From Lachnospiraceae bacterium (GTDB taxonomy: Bacteria > Bacillota_A > Clostridia > Lachnospirales > Lachnospiraceae), in assembly GCA_024689605.1 (NCBI GenBank), contig JAILDD010000012.1, forward strand, positions 1-13,180: 13,180 nt of DNA, in the 5' to 3' direction. Made by a program: the position numbers and the translations under genes. The notes beneath the pieces were generated by a model, which searched no databases, had not been told where the DNA came from, and saw nothing but the letters and a program-made list of their open reading frames with translations. Shown piece after piece: positions 1 through 6,723 of the stretch. How positions within the stretch are numbered: the stretch's first letter is position 1; every line of letters starts with the position of its first letter.

Positions 1-46
1 AATGCAGGGATCAAAACCCTGTGCCTTACCGCTTGGCGATAGCCCA
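1..46 (-). tRNA. tRNA-Gln (anticodon TTG), 3' part cut off by window edge
   Basis: The minus strand starts with the acceptor 5' arm TGGGCTA, then a D-arm, then an anticodon stem CAGGG/CCCTG closing the loop TTTTGAT (anticodon TTG, plus positions 12-14). The T-arm and 3' acceptor arm lie outside the window. It is the third gene of a tRNA-Arg, His, Gln operon and follows the His gene after only four bases, so processing from a common precursor is expected. Confidence 0.93.
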
Positions 47-50
47 AAAG

Positions 51-125
51 GGTGGGTAGAGGGACTCGAACCCTCGGTCTCCAGAACCACAATCTGGCGC
101 GTTAACCAACTACGCTATACCCACC
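51..125 (-). tRNA. tRNA-His (anticodon GTG)
   Basis: A full cloverleaf can be folded. It has acceptor GTGGGTA/TACCCAC with the extra 5' G(-1) opposite discriminator C73, the identity feature of histidine tRNAs. The anticodon stem CCAGA/TCTGG closes the loop TTGTGGT (anticodon GTG at plus 88-90), and the T-arm has GAGGG/CCCTC around TTCGAGT. CCA is not encoded. The gene sits between tRNA-Arg and tRNA-Gln, with no promoter of its own visible. Confidence 0.96.
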
Positions 126-154
126 ATAACAAACAGGAAAGAGGGCTATCTAAG

Positions 155-228
<74 letters not shown>

Positions 229-254
229 CCATGCATCGTTTTGACGCACGAGTT

Positions 255-283
255 ATTATCACAAAAAAAGCGGGGTATGTCAA
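255..283 (-). promoter_or_regulatory. Promoter of the tRNA-Arg/His/Gln operon
   Basis: On the minus strand a perfect -35 box TTGACA (plus 278-283) is followed after exactly 17 bases by GATAAT (plus 255-260), 5/6 to the -10 consensus. AAAAAAGTG lies three bases upstream of the -35 box, as at the other two stable-RNA promoters here. The whole promoter is superimposed on the terminator of the preceding protein gene. Confidence 0.85.
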
Positions 284-295
284 CCCCACTTTTTT
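263..295 (-). terminator. Rho-independent terminator of the zinc-ribbon/Sel1 gene
   Basis: The minus-strand hairpin pairs AAAGTGGGGT with ACCCCGCTTT (one G-U pair) around a six-base loop, followed by a run of T (plus 263-269). It begins about ten bases after the stop codon at 306. The loop and 3' arm also carry the -35 region and spacer of the tRNA promoter. Confidence 0.85.
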
Positions 296-305
296 ATTTA
301 TTTAT

Positions 306-2627
306 TTAAGCTCTTATGGTGTAGCTTCCGTTGCCTTTCTTTTCAAATCTTGTAAGCCACTCTTTGGCTTTTTCATTGCCGTGATTTGCCGCTTTGGCAA
401 AATGCGCATAGGCCTCATTGTAATTAGGCAGACCGTTAACCGGACGTGTCTTCAGGAAACCGATAACAACCTCGGCATCTTTCTCGCCCTCATCCAAAGC
501 AGCCTGGGCGTATGTATAAGCCTCTTTGTACATATCGATAGTGGGCTTAAAACCAAACACGCTGTCAACATTTGCAAGACAGTACGCAATCCTGAACTTA
601 GCAAAACGGTCGGTTGCAGAAATCTCCAGCACCTTCTTATACCATTCTACAGCCTGTACCGGATCACGCTTTACTCCGGTACCATAATCATATGCAAGGG
701 CAATGTTCCGGATACTTCGCTCCTGCCCAAGCTCTGCGCCCTTGAAATTCCATACAAAAGCTTCCTTCGGATTGCGCTTCACACCGTCGCCATAAAGAAG
801 ACACTGACCTACCATAGCGATTCCCATAGCGTTTCCGTCATCTGCACAAGCCTTATAATACTTAAAGGCTGTCTGCATATCTTTCTTAACGGTCAGACCT
901 TCCCGGTAAACCTTCGCCAGGAAAAGCTGCGCCTTAGTAAACTCTTCTTTGTTATTCACAATCTTAGGATCTTCAAGAGCCTTGGTAAGCATATCCACCA
1001 TAAGTCCCTCTTGATCAGGAACTTCGCTCCTGTTCCTGATCACCCAGTCGGAATAACGGATAGCTGACAGGGACTTGCCGTGAATTGCTGCATCCTTAAC
1101 CAGCGGAACGCCAAGCTTATATGCTCTCTCATCGTAATAATGAACACCAAGTGTATCCTCGAGCTGCAGGAAAACATCATTGTCCTCGCTGTCAGAAATC
1201 TTGCTGCCTGTCTTGGACTCATATTCCTTAAAGCCGTCAAGCGCCACTTCAAGTTCGTTAATGGAAGTTATTGTCCCTTTTTCACAGTCCTTAAGGGCGG
1301 CCTTGGCATTCTCATTAGCTGTTTTGAGAAGTTCCTCAAGAGCTTTGCGCTCTTCTTCTATCTTAGCCTGTCTCGCAGCTTCTTCTTCAGCACGTCTGCG
1401 TTCTTCTTCAGCTTTTCTTGCAGCTTCTTCCTCGGCACGCTTCCTTGCCTCTTCTTCCCTGCGGGCAGCTTCCTCTTCTACGCGCTTTCTTTCTTCTTCA
1501 GCTTTCTTGGCTGCTTCTTCTGCAAGCCTCTTTGCTTCTTCGGCTTTCTTGGCAGCTTCCTCTGCTACACGTTTTCTTTCTTCTTCAGCCTTTCTTGCTG
1601 CTTCCTCAATGGCAAGCCTTTCTTCCTCAGCTTTTCTCGCAGCCTCTTCAGCAGCTTTTCTTTCCTCTTCAGCCTTTCTTACAGCTTCTTCTTCCGCCAG
1701 ACGCTTCTCTTCGGCGGCTTTTTTCGCAGCTTCTTCAGCGGCCTTTCTTTCTTCTTCAGCCTTCTTCGCAGCCTCTTCCTCAGCTCGTCTTCTTTCCTCT
1801 TCAGCTTTTCTTGCTGCTTCGGCTTCCTTGCGCTTTCTTATTTCTTCCTGCTTTCGTCTTTCTTCTTCTTCCTTAAGCGCTCTGCGGGCAGCTTCCATAT
1901 CACTTATGGGTTTTGGCTGTGAAGCAACAGGTGCTGTAGGTGCCGGCTGAACAGCCGAAGGAACAGGCGCTGCAGGGATCGGTGCCGGTGCCACGTTTCC
2001 ACCATAGGTATTCTGCTCAGTATCTTCCGGAACCTCAGGCTGAGGTGCAGGTGCACCCACAACCGAACCGGCTGAACCGGGCTGCGGTATACTCCATGCT
2101 GCTGCAACCGGTTGAACATAATCATTCTTTTTCTGTTCTTTTCTGTCACCGGCAAGATGACTGGCCGGATTCTGTGTTACGCCGGTATTTGCACTGCCGC
2201 CAAGAGATGATGAAAAATCCTCTGCGGATTTTAAGAAATCAAGCTCGGGCACATCCGCTTTCGGTCCTTCCGGTGCCTGAGTTGCATTTTCACCGTCAGC
2301 CTGTACAGTTTCAGCAACTGTATCGCCCGCCTGGTTTACACCATTTTCAAATTCAAGTCCGGCACTTTCAGGAGCTGGCGCATTTTTATTTTCATCAAGA
2401 AAAGAAAGAGAAACACCCCCTTCAGTCGGCTTTCCGCATGCAAAACAGAACTTCGCCTTACCTTCCAGCGTTGTTCCGCAATAAATACATTTTTTCTGTT
2501 TTGGTCCGAAATCGATTATCCCTGAAAGGAAACCAGATTTGGTCTCGGTAATCTCCGATGAACCACATTTGCCGCAAAACTTATCATGCTTGCCAAGTTT
2601 GTTTCCGCATTTTGCGCAAACCTTCAT
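306..2627 (-). CDS. Zinc-ribbon, coiled-coil, Sel1-repeat protein (unknown role)
   Basis: I read a protein of about 773 residues. The start is the ATG at 2627 because GGGGG lies eight bases upstream (plus 2636-2640) and the first zinc-binding Cys pair follows at once; a longer frame reaches 2684. Two zinc-ribbons come first, CxxC..CxxC at about residues 4-22 and 47-64. A Pro/Ala-rich linker follows to about 243, then about 200 residues of charged Ala/Glu/Lys/Arg coiled coil built from imperfect 14-15 residue units (AARKAEEER type). Last is a helical region with three or more Sel1-like repeats (about 565-755; motifs such as YGDGVKRNPKEA and YGTGVKRDPVQA). There is no signal peptide or membrane segment, so it is probably cytoplasmic. 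Sel1 repeats usually mediate protein contacts, so a scaffold role is plausible, but the function is unknown. Confidence 0.88.
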   Translation of the reverse strand: MKVCAKCGNKLGKHDKFCGKCGSSEITETKSGFLSGIIDFGPKQKKCIYCGTTLEGKAKFCFACGKPTEGGVSLSFLDENKNAPAPESAGLEFENGVNQAGDTVAETVQADGENATQAPEGPKADVPELDFLKSAEDFSSSLGGSANTGVTQNPASHLAGDRKEQKKNDYVQPVAAAWSIPQPGSAGSVVGAPAPQPEVPEDTEQNTYGGNVAPAPIPAAPVPSAVQPAPTAPVASQPKPISDMEAARRALKEEEERRKQEEIRKRKEAEAARKAEEERRRAEEEAAKKAEEERKAAEEAAKKAAEEKRLAEEEAVRKAEEERKAAEEAARKAEEERLAIEEAARKAEEERKRVAEEAAKKAEEAKRLAEEAAKKAEEERKRVEEEAARREEEARKRAEEEAARKAEEERRRAEEEAARQAKIEEERKALEELLKTANENAKAALKDCEKGTITSINELEVALDGFKEYESKTGSKISDSEDNDVFLQLEDTLGVHYYDERAYKLGVPLVKDAAIHGKSLSAIRYSDWVIRNRSEVPDQEGLMVDMLTKALEDPKIVNNKEEFTKAQLFLAKVYREGLTVKKDMQTAFKYYKACADDGNAMGIAMVGQCLLYGDGVKRNPKEAFVWNFKGAELGQERSIRNIALAYDYGTGVKRDPVQAVEWYKKVLEISATDRFAKFRIAYCLANVDSVFGFKPTIDMYKEAYTYAQAALDEGEKDAEVVIGFLKTRPVNGLPNYNEAYAHFAKAANHGNEKAKEWLTRFEKKGNGSYTIRA

Positions 2628-2698
2628 GTCATGTACCCCCATATTTCTATGATTCATTCTGACGGTGTATATTTTATAATACACTCGTTAAATATTAT

Positions 2699-2715
2699 AT
2701 TATACAGAACTAAAA
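2699..2715 (-). promoter_or_regulatory. Possible promoter of the zinc-ribbon/Sel1 gene (-10 region)
   Basis: On the minus strand TGTATAAT is an extended -10 box (TATAAT at plus 2699-2704), about 70 bases upstream of the chosen start. No good -35 box is seen at 16-18 bases (the best, TTACTT, matches three of six), so the call rests on the extended -10. The surroundings are very AT-rich, so neighbouring -10-like strings cannot be excluded. Confidence 0.4.
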
Positions 2716-2755
2716 TAGTAAAGTAAGTTTGCAGAAAAATATCTGTTCCGTTAAT

Positions 2756-2789
2756 AAAAAAGGCACCTGCAAACCAAAGCAAATGCCTT
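2756..2789 (-). terminator. Terminator of the 3D-domain protein gene
   Basis: The minus-strand hairpin pairs AAGGCA with TGCCTT, then an internal loop and TGC/GCA, with an eight-base T/G-rich apical loop. Six T follow (plus 2756-2761). It begins 22 bases after the stop codon at 2812. Confidence 0.8.
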
Positions 2790-2811
2790 ATCCTGTAAAA
2801 TCAATCCTTTC

Positions 2812-4014
2812 TTATTGAACCACTATTACGTGAAGCATCTTTTTACCGAAGGCTCTTGCTTCTTCGTGTGTATCAAAATAGACATCTATGTGGTTTTCTT
2901 TGATCTTGCCGCCGCAGTCTTCGGCTATAAAAGTACCCAGTCCCTCAATTTCCACTACTGATCCATAGGGTATAACTGTTGGATCTACAGCTATTGTTCT
3001 TCCAGCTTCAGGAACAGTTCCGGTTGCTGTATGCGGTTCCCCTCCGTTGAGCTCGTTGCTGTATTTCTGGCAGCATATACGGCAGGGACAGTAAGCGGTA
3101 ATCTCAAACAGTTCTCCGCCGCCTGCATTTACATCTTTTGTATTATCTGTGATCGCATCAGATTTAATATATCCACTCTTGCCTTTGTATGCTATACGAC
3201 AGTATTCTCCTTCACCACTTCCAAATACAAGTATGGTTGTACCCTCAGGTATAGACATCATCACATCTGACTTACCATCAGGCTTTTCATACATCTTAAC
3301 ATAACGTGCTGTCTTATATACGATCTCGCTTGCATGTGTTGAAGCAGCAGATTTCGATTCGGGCGCCTCAGCTTCAGCCGGAGTCTCACTCTGATATGCT
3401 GCGCTTTCCAGATCAATTTTTGAACTTCCGCCCAATAATGCCGATAAAGTACCCAGTCCTGCCTTGTGAGAAGGTGCAGCACTTGTCTGAACCGGTGTGT
3501 CCAGGGAGACCATTTCAGTCAATCCGCGCTCTTTTGCGGCGGACCATGCATCAGAAGAAGTCATAACAAACCTTATCGGTGCATTTATTTCTGTTAAACC
3601 GTTTTCCTTAGCGTTAACCCAGGCTTCTGATGAAGTCATAACATTGACCGCAACAGATTTCTTTTCACCGGCCATTGCTTTTGAGCTGTTTGCTGCAGGA
3701 TTCTTATCAGCAGCCTTTATGCAGCCTGTGAAAATATAGCCCGTTTCACCGTCATATGATACCATGGAATAGTCAGGATCAGCCTTAACATCAAGCATAA
3801 GCACGACCGATCCTTTCTTTGCGGTTCCAATCTGTCTGGAACTCTTATCAGGTTTCTCTCTTATACATGCATTTGCGATAACCTCATAATACATACCTGC
3901 ATCAGCGCCGGCAGCAACAGCCTGTGACGGCATATACATAAAGCCCCCGGCCAAAAGCATTATTACGATAGCTGCGCAGCATGCAAGTGCCTTTATTGTT
4001 ACAAACTTTTTCAT
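2812..4014 (-). CDS. Secreted SH3/3D-domain cell-wall protein
   Basis: The protein has 400 residues. An N-terminal hydrophobic segment (about 9-28) followed by AVAAGADA looks like a signal peptide. A bacterial SH3 domain covers about 42-100, and a tandem pair of 18-residue repeats (125-142 and 150-167, VMTSS[ED]AW..AKE.GLTE) follows. After a low-complexity linker there is a second SH3 domain (about 232-290) and a C-terminal 3D domain (about 302-400). The 3D domain shows Cys309, 311, 314 and 315, HTATGT, and the three aspartates in AVDP (344), AEDCGG (366) and IDVYF (377). Its fold is related to MltA lytic transglycosylases, so peptidoglycan cleavage or binding outside the membrane is the likely role (YocH/YabE/Rpf-type). 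The ATG is preceded by AGAGG. It appears monocistronic, with its own promoter and terminator. Confidence 0.9.
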   Translation of the reverse strand: MKKFVTIKALACCAAIVIMLLAGGFMYMPSQAVAAGADAGMYYEVIANACIREKPDKSSRQIGTAKKGSVVLMLDVKADPDYSMVSYDGETGYIFTGCIKAADKNPAANSSKAMAGEKKSVAVNVMTSSEAWVNAKENGLTEINAPIRFVMTSSDAWSAAKERGLTEMVSLDTPVQTSAAPSHKAGLGTLSALLGGSSKIDLESAAYQSETPAEAEAPESKSAASTHASEIVYKTARYVKMYEKPDGKSDVMMSIPEGTTILVFGSGEGEYCRIAYKGKSGYIKSDAITDNTKDVNAGGGELFEITAYCPCRICCQKYSNELNGGEPHTATGTVPEAGRTIAVDPTVIPYGSVVEIEGLGTFIAEDCGGKIKENHIDVYFDTHEEARAFGKKMLHVIVVQ

Positions 4015-4040
4015 TAATCCAAATCCTCTGTTATCTTCTT

Positions 4041-4066
4041 AACATATTTTAACACTTTGTAACAAT
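4041..4066 (-). promoter_or_regulatory. TGTTAA/TGTTAC repeat array in the leader of the 3D-protein gene
   Basis: On the minus strand TGTTAC, TGTTAA and TGTTAA follow one another with exactly four bases between copies (10-base period), just downstream of the -10 box. A fourth TGTTAC lies in the promoter spacer, 23 bases from the first of the array. The hexamer fits the TGTWAH half-site of WalR, but WalR half-sites are normally five bases apart. A regulator-binding site is inferred only. Confidence 0.4.
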
Positions 4067-4067
4067 T

Positions 4068-4096
4068 ATGATACTTTTTTTGTAACAATATGTCAA
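4068..4096 (-). promoter_or_regulatory. Promoter of the 3D-domain protein gene
   Basis: On the minus strand TTGACA (plus 4091-4096) is separated by 17 bases from TATCAT (plus 4068-4073), which runs into AAT. It would give a leader of about 50 bases before the ATG at 4014. No other candidate between here and the greA terminator is as good. Confidence 0.7.
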
Positions 4097-4186
4097 CCTC
4101 TATATATTGTTATGTTTACCTGGGGGATTTCTACATATATTAAAAGGTTTTATATCGGGATATGCGCTTGCTTATTTTATAGCATG

Positions 4187-4211
4187 AAAAAAACGACGCT
4201 TAATGCGTCGT
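4187..4211 (-). terminator. Terminator of the HPr-like/greA operon
   Basis: The minus-strand hairpin is a perfect 7-bp stem ACGACGC/GCGTCGT with a five-base loop, followed by seven T (plus 4187-4193). It starts eight bases beyond the greA stop codon. Confidence 0.92.
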
Positions 4212-4218
4212 ATAAAAT

Positions 4219-4689
4219 TCAATTATTAACCTCTATCACAGTTACACTGAAAGCATTTCCGTTTTCAAGTTTCACATTTACGCTGTCACCGGGCTTATGT
4301 CCTCTCAGTGCTCTTCCTAACGGAGATTCTATGCTGATGCAGTTATTTAATGTATCTGTCCCCACTGTTGTCACCAGCGTATATTCATCCGTGAAGCCGT
4401 CTGCATCAAATTTTACCTTTATCTTATCTCCTATGCCTGCGCCTCCGCCGGCGGATTCTTCACTTATTTCTACAGAAAACTTAAGCATCCGTTCCAGGGA
4501 TCTTATCCGGCTTTCATTCTTGTTCTTCTCGCGTTTTGCCGCATAATACTCAAAATTCTCACTTAAGTCCCCCTGCTCCCTGGCAACCTTAACAGCCTCT
4601 ATAAGCTCCGGTCTGAGTTCCAGTTTGCGATATTCTATTTCTGCTTTTATCTTATCGATATCCTTACGGGTAAGTTGATGGGATTTCAA
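4219..4689 (-). CDS. greA: GreA/GreB-family transcription elongation factor
   Basis: The protein has 156 residues, the usual GreA length. GreA enters the RNA polymerase secondary channel and stimulates cleavage of backtracked RNA. The N-terminal helical hairpin (about 7-78) carries AREQGDLSENFEYYAAK, including the two tip acids Asp41 and Glu44 known from E. coli GreA. The C-terminal FKBP-like domain (about 84-155) has SPLGRALRGHKPGD. The start codon is TTG, the only initiator that keeps the N-terminus intact. Its ribosome site GAGGAA is formed by the last two sense codons of the HPr-like gene, whose stop lies three bases before this start, so translation is probably coupled. Whether this is the main GreA or a paralogue cannot be told from the window. 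Confidence 0.93.
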   Translation of the reverse strand: MKSHQLTRKDIDKIKAEIEYRKLELRPELIEAVKVAREQGDLSENFEYYAAKREKNKNESRIRSLERMLKFSVEISEESAGGGAGIGDKIKVKFDADGFTDEYTLVTTVGTDTLNNCISIESPLGRALRGHKPGDSVNVKLENGNAFSVTVIEVNN

Positions 4690-4692
4690 AAT

Positions 4693-4938
4693 TTATTCCT
4701 CGAAGCAGCCGGAAATTTCATTCACTGCCCTGATCTCATCAGCGCCGTCCGCTGTAAGCTCGAAGCTGGTCCCTTTCTTGAGATTAAGAACGGTCATTCC
4801 CATAATGCTCTTCATATTTATTTCTTTATTGCCCTCACTGATCCTCAGGGAGCAGTCATAGTGGCAAGCCGACTGAACCAGATAAGGAATAATGTCCATA
4901 TCCATATCTTTTTCTACAAGAATTGTTTTAGTGATCAT
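4693..4938 (-). CDS. HPr-like protein lacking the active-site histidine
   Basis: The protein has 81 residues, the HPr size. I chose the ATG at 4938 because AGAGGAT lies about nine bases upstream and it matches the HPr N-terminus; a longer frame to 5025 would add 29 residues that do not look like HPr. HPr carries phosphate in the PTS at His15 (GLHARP). Aligned on the conserved Pro, this protein reads DMDIIP, so His15 is Asp and Arg17 is Ile. The Ser46 segment is preserved as KSIMG, and the C-terminal G.SFELTADGADEIRAV is typical. It therefore cannot accept PEP-derived phosphate in the usual way, but could be an HPrK substrate or a purely regulatory protein, as Bacillus Crh is. It is the first gene of an operon with greA. 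Confidence 0.83.
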   Translation of the reverse strand: MITKTILVEKDMDMDIIPYLVQSACHYDCSLRISEGNKEINMKSIMGMTVLNLKKGTSFELTADGADEIRAVNEISGCFEE

Positions 4939-4997
4939 TCCAGGTATCCTCTCATATTGTATTGTCAGTCCCACGGACACAATCCGCAACATATGAT

Positions 4998-5025
4998 AGG
5001 ATAACATAATTTTTTTTTCTTTCAA
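4998..5025 (-). promoter_or_regulatory. Possible promoter of the HPr-like/greA operon
   Basis: On the minus strand TTGAAA (plus 5020-5025) and TATCCT (plus 4998-5003) are 16 bases apart, with a long A tract between them. The resulting leader of about 50 bases can fold GTCC/GGAC within TTGT/ACAA arms. The match is moderate, and other AT-rich candidates lie upstream to 5090. Confidence 0.4.
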
Positions 5026-5161
5026 GATAAGAACTAACTAAAAAGCACAAAGAAAAAAGCTTTTATATAGATAAATTGACGAAACAGTATAACAGGCAAC
5101 CGAGGATCATTAGAAATAATCCGGTTCAAAGCAAAGCCCTAACTGAAAAAACTAAAACATA

Positions 5162-6301
5162 TCACGCATAGCTGGATTCTGCGTGAAACACCCTGGGATT
5201 TAATACCGGTTTGCCAAATATTTCGTGTAATTCTTCCACAGTCTGTTTTGCATAATTGATCTGTGGTACTACGGGATCCGAAAATCCTTTTGATGGAAGT
5301 TTCTTTAAAGTAAATACTTCCTCCGTCAGATACCTGTCAGAAACTGCAAGTACGATCGTGTGGGATTTTGAATATCGCCATTCCGGAAACGTATCATTGG
5401 CAATGCCGTTGTCATATTCAAACACCTTCTCATAGCATATCCCCTGAACAGCACTATAAGGGTGAATCAACCCGCTGGGAATCCCGTTTTTTGTACTGTC
5501 ATAGTCAGCTTCATTAACTGCAGCGATACGAAACAGTAAATTTGCTTCGTCCAGCTCAAGACATCCATCATATAATACTTTTGTCGGCGAAAAGTAAGAA
5601 TACTGTTCATTATTCCGATTCAGATATTCAATACGTTCTTCCAGTTCCCTCGATGATAAGCCTAATCTGGTAATCGCTCTGTCAATTTTCATAAAAGAAG
5701 AGAATTTCTTTCCTGTAACATCCAGCGGATTCTCAGTTCTTTTAGGAAGCATAGATGCATATTTCATTACACACCCACGGCAGATCACTCCATCTTTCAT
5801 TCTGTAGAGTTTATAACCCTCCCTGCTATTCTTTTTGCAATAGAAACAATAGTTCATCTTTGCATTTTTATCAGCAGCTGCTCTTTCGTTCTTAAAATCA
5901 TCTCCCAGGATTTCTTCAGCAGTATCCAGCGCATTTGTAGTGATGCGCATTTCATAAATAGTACCTATCATGCCAAAAATACCGCCGCAGAGAAAATTCA
6001 GCACAAATAAAGACCTGTTCCGTCGGTCCATTCCTTCGTAAAAATGATAAATCTCTTTCATATCCGCTTCACCCTTTTCGATTTTTTTCACGAATTTAAG
6101 AGATTTAAGTGTATTAACAAGATTGATCACAAGCATGATCAACATCAGTAATCCGTACAGAAAAAGACAGGCAACAAGCCCGAAGATAAAAAGATAAGCC
6201 AGTGTACCTGCCCATATAAGCAGACTGGTCTTCAGTGCCTTTACCTGTTCCTGTTTGAATTTTTCTATCGCCTCTTCGTCCCAGATTTTTTTCTCTTCCA
6301 T
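5162..6301 (-). CDS. Membrane protein with four-cysteine zinc-ribbon (DUF4428-like arrangement)
   Basis: The protein has 379 residues. A charged N-terminus precedes a long hydrophobic stretch at about 26-64 (probably two membrane segments). Another segment lies at about 97-117. A zinc-ribbon follows with Cys152/155 (CFYC) and Cys174/177 (CRGC) and the intervening DGVIC. The next part (ELEERIEYLNRN..FSPTK..LELDEANLLFRI) resembles the region that follows the ribbon in DUF4428-type proteins; I infer this from memory of that pattern. The rest, to residue 379, I do not recognise. The ATG at 6301 follows a run of seven G. The gene stands alone behind its own promoter. Function unknown; a membrane-tethered domain facing the cytoplasm is the simplest picture. 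Confidence 0.85.
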   Translation of the reverse strand: MEEKKIWDEEAIEKFKQEQVKALKTSLLIWAGTLAYLFIFGLVACLFLYGLLMLIMLVINLVNTLKSLKFVKKIEKGEADMKEIYHFYEGMDRRNRSLFVLNFLCGGIFGMIGTIYEMRITTNALDTAEEILGDDFKNERAAADKNAKMNYCFYCKKNSREGYKLYRMKDGVICRGCVMKYASMLPKRTENPLDVTGKKFSSFMKIDRAITRLGLSSRELEERIEYLNRNNEQYSYFSPTKVLYDGCLELDEANLLFRIAAVNEADYDSTKNGIPSGLIHPYSAVQGICYEKVFEYDNGIANDTFPEWRYSKSHTIVLAVSDRYLTEEVFTLKKLPSKGFSDPVVPQINYAKQTVEELHEIFGKPVLNPRVFHAESSYA

Positions 6302-6388
6302 AATCCCCCCCTATTCTGAAAGATATAATCCATGATCCAATTTACATGCAGAAATATAAAGCAAAAAACTGTCAAATCACATAAGAAA

Positions 6389-6417
6389 ATTATAGCACCG
6401 TGACACATGCAGCTCAA
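6389..6417 (-). promoter_or_regulatory. Promoter of the membrane zinc-ribbon gene
   Basis: On the minus strand TTGAGC (plus 6412-6417), 17 bases, then a consensus TATAAT (plus 6389-6394) preceded by TGC (extended -10). The predicted leader is about 80 bases. Confidence 0.7.
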
Positions 6418-6486
6418 CCAAAAAGGATCACCGCCTCCGTTCAAACAAAGATGCGTATATATAACAGGCAAAATCCCCGGCAAAAC

Positions 6487-6518
6487 AAAAAACCGTAAAC
6501 ACAATGTTTACGGTTTTT
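6487..6518 (-). terminator. Terminator of tRNA-Gly
   Basis: A perfect 13-bp stem pairs AAAAACCGTAAAC with GTTTACGGTTTTT around a five-base loop. T-rich tails occur on both strands, so it could stop transcription in either direction. It starts five bases past the tRNA 3' end. Confidence 0.93.
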
Positions 6519-6522
6519 ATCG

Positions 6523-6595
6523 AGCGATAGACGGGACTCGAACCCGCGAGCTCAACCTTGGCAAGGTCGCGTGCTACCAACTGCACCACTATCGC
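6523..6595 (-). tRNA. tRNA-Gly (anticodon GCC)
   Basis: The cloverleaf has acceptor GCGATAG/CTATCGC with discriminator T and D-stem GTGC/GCAC. The anticodon stem CGACC/GGTTG closes the loop TTGCCAA (anticodon GCC at plus 6560-6562), and the T-arm is GCGGG/CCCGT around TTCGAGT. CCA is not encoded. It is a single-gene unit with its own promoter and terminator. Confidence 0.96.
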
Positions 6596-6622
6596 ATATC
6601 TGTGACTCACGCCAACAAAAAT

Positions 6623-6680
6623 ATATTACTACAAGAGATTACATTTGTCAAACACTTTTTTGAAAAAAATTAATTTTTTT
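6623..6680 (-). promoter_or_regulatory. tRNA-Gly promoter with UP-element-like A/T tract
   Basis: On the minus strand TTGACA (plus 6646-6651), 17 bases, then TAATAT (plus 6623-6628). Directly upstream is AAAAAAGTG plus one base, preceded by a symmetric A-run/T-run tract (to about 6680) that fits the AAAWWTWTTTTNNNAAA pattern of RNA polymerase alpha-subunit UP elements. Confidence 0.82.
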
Positions 6681-6723
6681 TAAGAAAACCGCTGCACAGA
6701 AATCTATCAAAATCAGCCTAACC

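Noticed and set aside
1080..1950. Long plus-strand frames rich in Ser, Phe, Leu and Ala opposite the coiled-coil gene
   Set aside because: They are antisense shadows of the AAR/KAEEER repeat codons. They lack ribosome sites and have low-complexity composition, while the minus frame has clear domains.
4939..5025. Longer start for the HPr-like protein (29 extra residues)
   Set aside because: A good ribosome site and the HPr N-terminus both fit the ATG at 4938. The extension would overlap the -10 box and -35 box of the likely promoter.
5100..5130. Hairpin AACCG/CGGTT behind the membrane zinc-ribbon gene as terminator
   Set aside because: The stem is interrupted and no T-run follows. It could be a weak stop, but the evidence is insufficient.
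6655..6680. A/T palindrome between the GH3-like gene and tRNA-Gly as a terminator
   Set aside because: It contains no G/C pairs in the stem, and its position fits an UP element of the tRNA promoter better.
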